The notes under the pieces are model-generated. The model worked only from the letters and a program-made list of their open reading frames with translations, had not been told where the DNA came from and searched no databases. Shown piece after piece: positions 7,183 through 15,000 of a stretch of DNA of 36,417 nucleotides. This DNA comes from JBBDIM01 sp040880405 (GTDB lineage: Bacteria; Planctomycetota; Planctomycetia; Pirellulales; Pirellulaceae). The stretch spans positions 1 to 36,417 of the forward strand of contig JBBDIM010000067.1 of the NCBI GenBank assembly GCA_040880405.1, read 5' to 3'. The position numbers and the translations under genes were made by a program. The stretch's first letter is position 1, and every line of letters starts with the position of its first letter.

Positions 7183-7515
7183 TCATCCGCCGCTCGGGTT
7201 CACTGTATTGTTCTGTCCGCTGACTCGACTCTCAAGCCAGCGCCTGAGCGACGCTTGGCTTTCGGCGGATGGTTTGCCGAAGGTCAGGTTTTCCACGCTA
7301 ATGTCCTCATCCAATTGCGGCCAGTGGATTCCTCGCCCACCTCCAATCAGGTGCCATTCGGAACGTTCGTCGGGACTTCCGTGACAGAGACGAGGATACC
7401 AAGACAGAGGAACCGCAATCGTTCGACCGTCTGAGAGTTCCACGGTTAGAAGGTCATCAGCAACCACGACTGCGGTCACGCGAACGTGTTGGCTATCAAC
7501 CGTTGAAGAAGTCAT
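7183..7515 (-). CDS. DUF2442 domain-containing protein
   Basis: The 110-aa protein matches the DUF2442 pattern. A beta-rich start (VVVADDLLTVELSDGRTIAV) leads to PLSWYPRL, an acidic-aromatic middle (SEWHLIGGGRGIHWPQLDED) and ISVENLTFG. The molecular role is not known. The family is commonly encoded directly after a DUF4160 gene and the pair is often listed as a possible toxin-antitoxin module, which is unproven. Here the ATG at 7515 overlaps the end of a truncated DUF4160 frame by 20 nt, the arrangement expected of the pair, but the partner has lost its N-terminal half. This small cassette sits in the repeat-rich island behind the phosphatase gene, consistent with accessory DNA. Confidence 0.85.
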   Translation of the reverse strand: MTSSTVDSQHVRVTAVVVADDLLTVELSDGRTIAVPLSWYPRLCHGSPDERSEWHLIGGGRGIHWPQLDEDISVENLTFGKPSAESQASLRRWLESRVSGQNNTVNPSGG

Positions 7516-7660
7516 GCCAAGAATCCATCAGTTGTTGGTGGTGTTCCGCTGTAATCCCTTCGATCCGACGCAGTTCCTTTCCCGAAAAACCCCCACTTCG
7601 TTCGAGACGGACTGGATCGAGCCAAATCTTCGCTTCGGCGGGGTGGCGCTGTCGAGCCGA
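7496..7660 (-). pseudogene. C-terminal remnant of a DUF4160 gene, truncated at a dispersed repeat
   Basis: The frame ending at the TGA of 7498-7496 reads EAKIWLDPVRLERSGGF, then KELRRIEGITAEHH, then LMDSWHDFFNG. This is the C-terminal half of DUF4160 proteins, which typically read (E)A(K/R)(F/I)WL(D/N)PV.L..SGGF and end near W(N/H)(D/E)(Y/F)F. Similarity stops at about 7640. From 7643 the DNA is a copy of the GTGGCACTG dispersed repeat, and the frame meets a stop at 7663-7661. No N-terminal half (normally beginning near a GPYRFFFYS-like motif) was found upstream of the repeat. The end overlaps the DUF2442 start by 20 nt. It probably became a fragment by repeat-associated deletion. Confidence 0.75.
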
Positions 7661-7698
7661 TCAACAACCCCGTGTGCCACTGGCATCTTGCCAGTGCC
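7643..7698 (+). repeat. Dispersed GTGGCACTG...TGCCAGTGC element, copy 2
   Basis: The copy starts GTGGCGCTGTCGAGC and ends with the clear hairpin CACTGGCATCTTGCCAGTG plus CC. Its first base lies directly against the last codon of the DUF4160 remnant. Confidence 0.75.
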
Positions 7699-7931
7699 TG
7701 GGCTGTCCATTGTGAACAAACGTCATCCGGCCTTCCGGTACCTACCTGACTACCATTATGGCAAGACTTAAATCACCGGTCCACATTGGCCAATGCCAGT
7801 TGCTTTCTGCTCGAGCAGAGCCCTGCTGCTGCCAGCATCGTGTGGCCGGGTGATTCTCCTTTTCCCAGAATGGAAGTCAGGTCGACCGCCACTCGCTAGG
7901 TTTCCACACTAGTTGAGGATAGAGACCCGAA

Positions 7932-7986
7932 GCACTGGCAAGATGCCAGTGGCACACGAGGGCATCGACCAGCTTAACAGTGCCAC
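7932..7986 (-). repeat. Dispersed GTGGCACTG...TGCCAGTGC element, copy 3 (inverted)
   Basis: Read on the minus strand this begins GTGGCACTGTTAAGC and ends CACTGGCATCTTGCCAGTG plus C, closely matching copy 2. Between copies 2 and 3 (7699-7931) no gene is seen. Confidence 0.75.
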
Positions 7987-8076
7987 CCTGCCGGGAAAAG
8001 CTCTCGCCAAGGGGGAATCGGCAAGATATTGTTCCGCTGCCCCTAAAATTTACCTACAAATGGGACGCTCACAAAG

Positions 8077-8241
8077 GCTACGACGCGCTGGCGCGGCTAC
8101 GTAGATTTCTCTCGTAGCCACGCTCGCGTAGAGCGTGGGGGCCCCGCGAGCTTGGGTTGGCCCCTCTGGCGAAGCGGGTTAACACTTCTCCCACGCTTTT
8201 GCAAGCGTGGCTACGACGCGCTGTGTTGCTACGACGCGCTG
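8077..8241. repeat. Cluster of GCTACGACGCGCTG repeats with CCACGCT hairpins
   Basis: GCTACGACGCGCTG occurs three times (8077-8090, 8210-8223, 8228-8241). Two hairpins sit between the first and second copies: CCACGCTC-GCGTA-GAGCGTGG (8118-8138) and CCACGCTT-TTGC-AAGCGTGG (8191-8210). The second hairpin joins directly to the second repeat. This is a separate palindromic family from the GTGGCACTG elements. Confidence 0.65.
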
Positions 8242-8291
8242 TCGCGGGAACGAACCACCACGGCTCCTTGACCGCCTGCGGTTCCCCCTTC

Positions 8292-8333
8292 GAGCCACTT
8301 CAGGCGGAGATGCAGACGATTCTTCGTCCCTGA
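8292..8333 (+). pseudogene. Duplicate of the 3' end of the inositol-monophosphatase gene
   Basis: Positions 8292-8330 match 6404-6442 of the phosphatase gene at 33 of 39 bases. In frame this copy reads EPLQAEMQTILRP followed by TGA; the intact gene reads EPLQAEMQGILSPSY. Three of the six differences are silent third-position changes, suggesting it once belonged to a coding paralogue. Nothing upstream of GAGCCACT matches. It marks the far end of the repeat-rich island. Confidence 0.65.
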
Positions 8334-8415
8334 GTTCCCCCGAAGTCGCCTGGGCCGCACAGGCGGGGGGTGCGTGAAGTTTTTCACCGATCATCCGTCT
8401 CCCAAGGCGGGTAAG

Positions 8416-8424
8416 TGCTATAAT
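8416..8424 (+). promoter_or_regulatory. Extended -10 promoter element upstream of the giant gene pair
   Basis: The sequence TGCTATAAT is a perfect extended -10 (TGn plus TATAAT). No good -35 is present at the expected distance, which extended -10 promoters tolerate. A start near 8431 gives a leader of about 175 nt before the ATG at 8605. Confidence 0.5.
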
Positions 8425-8604
8425 CGGAAGGGTCGTTATAGAAACCGCCCCTTTTCCACCTTACGCCACCAGGCAAAGGATTCGGTTGTCACGGCCTTCG
8501 AAATAAACTGGAAGCTGGTCACCGAATCGATGGGCAGGGAGCGCGTTTTCCGACCCACCGCGGGGCCATGACTCTTCTCTTCCTCTTAGCACTCATCTTC
8601 AGGC

Positions 8605-11600
8605 ATGAAGTTCGCCACCGGTGTCAACAGGCCGATATCCGCCCCCCGTCAGGGCTGGAGATCCGGCTCGACCGAACCGAGGCACCGGGTCGGGATGATC
8701 TGCCTCGCTTTGCTCTTGGGGCTTTTCGCTGCCCTTTTTGCCTTGGCCCCTCCACCCGCGGTGGCCCAGGATAGCGGCACACCGGCGTCTCGTAATGGGT
8801 CGCTCGTCGAGCGGAAGCCGGGCACCTACTACTTGCCGATTCGGGACGGAGCGATTCAGGAGGGGGGCCCGCTGGAGTTGGTCCTCGACCTTCGCGCCGA
8901 CGCCTACCACCGCTGGTATCGCGATGTCTTTTTGAAGTCGTCGCCGCAAGGGCTCCCGAAGTTCAGCTACGATCAGGTCGACGTCAAGGCAAGGGTCGAG
9001 GGGGAAGCGGTGTTGATGGATGTCGATATCGAGATCCAGCCGCAGGCTTCCGGTTGGATTTTGGTCCCGCTTGGATTGAAGAACGGTATCCGCCGCGGGG
9101 CCGTGCAAATTGAACCGGAAACGCGCTGGCGGTTGGATCACGACCCCAGCCGCAACGGTTACGCCTGCTGGATCGACGTTCCGCGGTTGACGGAGGACGA
9201 GGTCTCGCGACCTGAATCGTTTGTCCTCTCGATGACCGTGTTGGTCCCCACGACCACCAAGGGGGATGAGCATATTCTGGATACTAGCTTCCCCAAGGAT
9301 ACCTTCAGCTCCTTGGAGTTTTCCGTCCCCGATTCTCAGGCGATTATCAGCCACAAGGGTTCTTCGGTGGTCCGGGAAACCGTTTTCACGCCGGAAGAGT
9401 CGCTCAAGCGGCTGGAGTTTGCTGGGGGCGATTTCGTCCTCTCGTGGCGGCACGACGATCAGATGATGGAACAGGTCGCCCCGGAATTGAGGGTCCGGGG
9501 TGAAATCGACGCGACGGTGGGTAGCGACCACGCCCTCCGTTCGGAAATCTCCCTGAATGTCGAGAGCTTAACTTCCCCCTTCACCTCGCTCACGGTGGAA
9601 CTGGAAGAGGGTGCCCAGTTGGTGACCCCCGAACCGACCGCCGCCTATCGAGTCCGGGCCTTGGAAGATACCACGCTGCAAAACCGAAATCTGGTGCGGA
9701 TCGATGTCGAGGAACCAACGCTCGGGCCGCTCAATATTCAGCTTCAGACCAAGCAGGACGATTCCCAGAACCGCCCCCGGGGTGAACGCCGCTTCCAAGT
9801 TGGGCACTGCAATGTCTTGGAAAGCAAGTTCCAGGAAGGGCGGATTCGGATTGGCTACATGGACGACGTCCACGTGACATGGGATCAGGGTCAGAACCTC
9901 CGCGAGGAACGGTTATCAGAAAGTGACGCCTCCTCGTTTCGGGCCGGCTTCAATTACAAATCGCAACCCGCCAGTCTGCCGATTCGGACCTTTCCGATCC
10001 AGACCACGATGCGGGTCAATTCGGAATACCGCCTGAACATCATGAAAAACGAGGCCCAACTGGTGGGCCGGTTCACGTTCCGATTCCCGCGCTCGTATCG
10101 AGAGGACCTGGTCTTTCACCTCGGCTCGTGGCGGATCGACAATGTCGATTCTCAGGGAGCCGTAGACTGGCAGCCCTCCATGGACATGAGCGATACCTTG
10201 TTCCTGCCACTCTCGGAACCGACCGAAGGGGACGGCCTGGCGGGGCAGCAACATCGGACCGTTGAACTGACGGTCCGGGGTCATCAAAAGTTGGCCGCAG
10301 GTGACGAGCGTCTGACGCTGGATTGGCTCCGCCCCGAGGCGGAACAGGTCGGTTCGGCCGCGGTGGTGCTGATCCCGGAGGATGACATTCGACTGAAGGT
10401 TTGGGATGAGGAGTCGGTCGGCTTTCAGCTCGACCGCAGCCGCGCCACCGACATGGCCGAAGGGGATGACGAAGGGACGCTCGTTTATCGCCTCGACTCG
10501 GTCGCCGAGGACCGACAACTCGTCTTTCAAGTCGAGCCAATCCAGCGGCGGCTGATCATCTCGTCCGAGTCGAAGCTCACCTTGGCGGGTGACTTCACCC
10601 GCGGCACAACCGAGCAAAATTTCCGGTTCGATATCCATCACGGAAGCTTGGACGCCGTCGAGTTCGATATCGCCCCGGCCGCGGGAGACAGCGAGCCTCG
10701 CGCGCGGTTGCTGATTCCCCGAGTCAACGGCGTGGAGGTCCCGGCCACTCTGGTAGCGCCGGCCGCCGGCAACACACCACCGGTTCGGACCTCGCGCTTC
10801 CGCATCCCTTTGACGGGCGTCGAACCTCCCTACAAAATTGAATTCTCCTACCCGACGGAAGGACGTTCCCTGCCGGGGGCAGAGCATGCGCGGGACTTCC
10901 CCTTGATCACTCCGCACCTGGCCACGCTGCGTGACGCGGGGATCGAGGTGATCAGCAAGCCGACGACGCTTACCCTGGAATCGCCGGAACCGGTCTATCC
11001 GGTGGAGGGGCAAAGTTCCTGGTATCGCGCGGCGACCGGCACCAGCGGGTCGACCGTTTGGCGCGCGGTCCAGGAGGAATCGTCGGTCGCCTTGGTCGTG
11101 CCACTGCACGCCACTCATACCGATCGCGCCGTGCTGATCGACTTCCAGTGGATCCAGGCCGGCTTCACCGAAACGCTTCGTCGAGACCGGGCCAGTTACA
11201 TCCTGCGGACGTCGCGCTCGGAACTGGAAATCACGATGCCCCCCGGGGCCGAGCAACCGGACGGATACGTCGACGGCGTTCCGGCCACCGTCACCTCGCT
11301 GGAAGATAACCGCTACGCGATCGCCATCCCGCCCGGCCGGAAGCAGGCCGCGACGCGGCTCGAACTGTGGTACACCTACGCCCCAGACTATCGCATCGCC
11401 AACCGGGTCGATGTTCAAGCCCCGCAAATCAGCGGCGCGAAAGTCGGGTTTGGCCGAGGGCTGGCCGAGGGTGGGAACAGTTTTCTGCAAATCGTGACCC
11501 CCGGGAGCTGGACCGTCCTCTCCGCCGGGAATGTCTCCGAGGAGATGACCTGGCAATGGGTCGATGGTCATTACACTCGTCGGCCCAGGCTCACTCAAAG

Positions 11601-12084
11601 CCAGATTGAACACCTCGCGTCGTTTCCGTCCCAGGCCTCGTTTCCCGAGGGAATGAACTGCTATCTCTATAGTGGCCTCGGGCCGATCACCGGTACCGGC
11701 GTCACGCTGATTCGAATGAGCCACTTGCTGCTGATCGTCTCCGGCGGCGTGCTGGGGTTTGGTTTGATGTTGTTTTATCTGCCGACGACGCGCAGGTGGG
11801 GACTGTTGTGGGTGGTGGCCGCGATCGCCGTGCTGTTCGGGGCGTTCTATCCCAACTTCGCGATCCTGATGGCCGAGCTGTCCGCGTTGGGGCTGATGAT
11901 GCTGGTGATGGTGGTGCTGCTGTACCAGTTGGCGCGGTATCGCTCTCCCGTGAAGCCGGTGATCCGAGGCCGCTCGGGCGACTCCAACGTGACCGCGGCC
12001 AGTCGCGCGACAACCCAGTCTCCACCCAATCCCCTCTCCACCGCCACCGCGGCGGCCGTCGCTTCCGGCAAGCTGAATTCATGA
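8605..12084 (+). CDS. Giant secreted, C-terminally membrane-anchored protein of unknown function
   Basis: The 1159-aa product has an arginine-containing N-terminal region, a hydrophobic core (MICLALLLGLFAALFALA, about residues 31-48) and a signal-peptidase-like AVAQD site near 55. About 980 residues of beta-rich sequence with no recognised domain follow, then two or three membrane segments (about 1038-1060 and 1066-1112) and a short cytoplasmic Ser/Thr/Pro/Ala tail. The pattern implies a large extracytoplasmic domain anchored at its C-terminus. A shorter start at 8695 is possible. The stop TGA overlaps the ATG of the next gene in ATGA, so translation is coupled and the products probably act together. 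A W-centred segment around residues 287-350 (FVLSWRHDD, then LRSEISLNVESL) resembles segments in the neighbouring protein. A long minus-strand frame across it is a GC-driven shadow. Confidence 0.8.
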   Translation: MKFATGVNRPISAPRQGWRSGSTEPRHRVGMICLALLLGLFAALFALAPPPAVAQDSGTPASRNGSLVERKPGTYYLPIRDGAIQEGGPLELVLDLRADAYHRWYRDVFLKSSPQGLPKFSYDQVDVKARVEGEAVLMDVDIEIQPQASGWILVPLGLKNGIRRGAVQIEPETRWRLDHDPSRNGYACWIDVPRLTEDEVSRPESFVLSMTVLVPTTTKGDEHILDTSFPKDTFSSLEFSVPDSQAIISHKGSSVVRETVFTPEESLKRLEFAGGDFVLSWRHDDQMMEQVAPELRVRGEIDATVGSDHALRSEISLNVESLTSPFTSLTVELEEGAQLVTPEPTAAYRVRALEDTTLQNRNLVRIDVEEPTLGPLNIQLQTKQDDSQNRPRGERRFQVGHCNVLESKFQEGRIRIGYMDDVHVTWDQGQNLREERLSESDASSFRAGFNYKSQPASLPIRTFPIQTTMRVNSEYRLNIMKNEAQLVGRFTFRFPRSYREDLVFHLGSWRIDNVDSQGAVDWQPSMDMSDTLFLPLSEPTEGDGLAGQQHRTVELTVRGHQKLAAGDERLTLDWLRPEAEQVGSAAVVLIPEDDIRLKVWDEESVGFQLDRSRATDMAEGDDEGTLVYRLDSVAEDRQLVFQVEPIQRRLIISSESKLTLAGDFTRGTTEQNFRFDIHHGSLDAVEFDIAPAAGDSEPRARLLIPRVNGVEVPATLVAPAAGNTPPVRTSRFRIPLTGVEPPYKIEFSYPTEGRSLPGAEHARDFPLITPHLATLRDAGIEVISKPTTLTLESPEPVYPVEGQSSWYRAATGTSGSTVWRAVQEESSVALVVPLHATHTDRAVLIDFQWIQAGFTETLRRDRASYILRTSRSELEITMPPGAEQPDGYVDGVPATVTSLEDNRYAIAIPPGRKQAATRLELWYTYAPDYRIANRVDVQAPQISGAKVGFGRGLAEGGNSFLQIVTPGSWTVLSAGNVSEEMTWQWVDGHYTRRPRLTQSQIEHLASFPSQASFPEGMNCYLYSGLGPITGTGVTLIRMSHLLLIVSGGVLGFGLMLFYLPTTRRWGLLWVVAAIAVLFGAFYPNFAILMAELSALGLMMLVMVVLLYQLARYRSPVKPVIRGRSGDSNVTAASRATTQSPPNPLSTATAAAVASGKLNS

Positions 12085-15000
12085 GAACTCTCGCTGGAAA
12101 ATTCGATTTCGCAGTGCTCGCCATGGTCGTGGTGGGGATGGTCCTGCTGGGTCTGGGGCCGGTTGCGGCCCAGGAAACCTCCCACTCCACCGTTCCGGAA
12201 GAGGTCGAATTTCAAAGGGTGTTCGTGCCGGAGGATCGTTCCGCCGATTGGCCCAGGGCCGGATTCAGCTACGCCCCGCAGATTCCAGTCCAATCGTTCG
12301 AGGAGCTCATTGAGCAGGCGCGCGATCGGCTCCAGCGAGTCGAGATGCCCCCCCAGTACGCCCAGGCGGAGCTGCATGCGACGCTGGAGGAGAATGTCCT
12401 GACGGGGCGTTGCCTGCTGGTGCCCCAGGTGGATGACTCCCCGCTGCTCACACCGGCCACATCGACCGACACTCGTTTCATTCCGCTGGGAGACACAAAC
12501 CTCGCCTTCCAGCCACTCGCCTCCGACCCGGCCAGCCCCAACGCGACCCGCTTAGGTCTAAGCCGCGACCAACCCGGCATGATTTGGTCCGCCGAGGACG
12601 AGGAAGTGGAGGTCCAATGGCGATTCCACCCCACACCGGGCCCGGATGGGGCCCAGCATTACGACCTCCGTTTACCCAACGCCCAGCAAACCGACCTGTA
12701 CGTGAATATTCCCGCCGAGAACACCTTGCGTGTGATTCGCGGGGCGGAGCGAACTTCCTTTTCCACGGTCGAAGCAAGCGAACCGCTCGATCAAGACGTT
12801 CGCCACTTCGTGCCAGACTGGACAGGCCGCCTGACCTTTGAGGTAACCGCTTCCCGCTCGACTGGCAAGGCGACTCACCGGACCTGGGTGACGCAAAATT
12901 CCCATTTTCGCGTGCGAGGTAGGGTCTGCGAAAGCGTGACGCGATTGAATCTGATTAGCGGCAGCCAACTCCCCCGAGAATTGACCCTGGCGATCCCGAC
13001 CGGATTGGTCGTCACGCAGGTGTTGGTCGGTGAGACCCCGCTGGAAACCAAGACCTTGCTCCGCGACGCGGAGAACCAGCGTCTACTGCGGCTCGATCTG
13101 AGTGAGGCGAATCTTTCGCACGAGTCGACCCTGCGCATCGAGGCGACGTTTGCCATCGGCGGGAAGGGGCCGATCGACGAGGAAGGGGAGCAACCGCCGT
13201 TCGACTTGCCGCTCATGAACCCGCTTCACGTGATGCGTGAGTCGTTCGTCGCCACGGTCGAGATCGACGAGACCCAAAACCTTTCTCGCTACGAGACCAG
13301 CCAGGCCGAGCCACTTGGTTTGGTCCCCCATAACTCCGTGGGACAATCCAATCTGCGATTCCGCCTCCATGGTCACCATCCGAGGATCGCCCTGCATTTG
13401 GTTGCGGCGCAGTCTCGCATCGTCGAAACGGCCGTGCATCACATTGAGTTCGACGAGTTTTCCATCCGCGCGACGACGAACCTCCGAGTTCAGCCGGTCG
13501 CGGGTGAGATATTGGCTTGCACACTGCCGCTGGGCCCTGGCTGGCAGGTCGATCAAGTACTCGACCGAGCCCGACGCACCCCGATCCGCTGGGACCAGAT
13601 CCAGAAAGAGGGCGTGCAAGGCCTGCGGATCGATCTGGCCCCCGGACGCGAAGAGCCTTCCGCCGAGATGGCCGAGATGGTGCTGGAAATCCAGGCTCAC
13701 CGGACGCGGGAAAAAGATTTTGGCAACTTCATCCTGGCCGATCTGCAACCGCTGCTCCTGAATTCAAGGCACGAAGGAGCCCATTGGATGCTGCTCAGCC
13801 GGGGTGCCCGTTACAACGTGGTCCCCGATACCGATGGCGTTGTGGCCGCGATCTCCCCCACGGATTTGTCCGCCGAGGATCAGGCCTTGATCAATCCGGA
13901 GGCGGAAGGGCATCTGTTTCCGCTGGCCGGTGCCCAGCCGGCGCGTTATGAGGTCCGGGTCTCTCCGAAAACGGTCTCCTACAATTCCGACATTCAAATC
14001 GAAGCCCGCGTCACCCCCAACCGGTTGCGTCAGGAAGCGACGCTGCGACTGGAAGGGGAGGGGCACGCCCCGGAGCGAATCACCATCTGGAGCACTCGGC
14101 CGCTTCCCGCGGAGACGGCCTGGATGGTCAACGGCGGCAAGCCGGCCCGGCTGATATCGGAGACTCGGTTGATGTTCTCCGAAGACGAAACCAGCCAGCC
14201 GCTGTTCGCCTATGAGTTAGAACTGGGCAACTCGCTCACGTTACCGCTGCAAGTGGAAGGCTCGTTTCACCAAACCAGTGGCGACCGATCGCCGGCCGAG
14301 CCGATCTTGCTGTCGGTCGCGACGGCCGAGACGCAGACCGGTCAGCTCACCGTCCGGACCTCCACCGTCGATCACCTGGTCGCCAATCCCAGGATGCTTC
14401 GTTCCCTATACAACAGCGGCATCGACTGGCAAACGGACAACCGCGTGCTGCGATTCGCCTATCGACCGTTGGAACTTCCCCGGTTGGCCGACAACGAGGA
14501 AAGCTCGTGGCTGTTTCGCTGGGAACCCTCGACCCTCCTCCCCGCGGCCTATTGCCTGGAGGCGAGTCATTACCTGCACCTGGGAAATGACGCCGCTGCT
14601 CGGTATCACAGCCAATACTTGGTCGGTCATCGCGATTCCACGATGCTCCGGTTTCAACTTCCCACAGGGTCGCGGTTTCTCTTCGCCGAGGTAGACGGAG
14701 CCTATCAAAACGGCCAGTCCGACGACACTGGCGGAATCGAAATCCGATTGCCCCGCACCCCGGGCCGCCGCCGCGTCGACCTCTTTTATGAAACGAACCC
14801 GGCCTCCCTCTCCCTCTTCGGCAAGGTGACCCCTCGGCTCCCAAAAATTGAAATGCCGCTGGGAAGGGAGCGATTCACTTTAAGTCTCGGGTCGGCGTTT
14901 CGCCCGCTGGGCTTTTCGTTGGATGAATCCACACCCCAGCGGGAGGTTACTCTGTCCGATCGGCTGTGGGGCGGAGTCATGCCGGGGGGGCTACTGGGCA

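Noticed and set aside
6962..7384. 140-codon plus-strand frame in the repeat island
   Set aside because: Its sequence is a translated AT-rich repeat followed by DNA antisense to the DUF2442 gene.
8599..9531. 310-codon minus-strand frame at the start of the first giant gene
   Set aside because: Antisense shadow; the plus-strand frame has a signal peptide and coding character, and this one shows no family motif.
9916..11724. 602-codon open frame on the minus strand
   Set aside because: It lies fully antisense within the 1159-aa gene, has an Arg/Gly-rich composition without domains, and is explained by high GC content suppressing stop codons.
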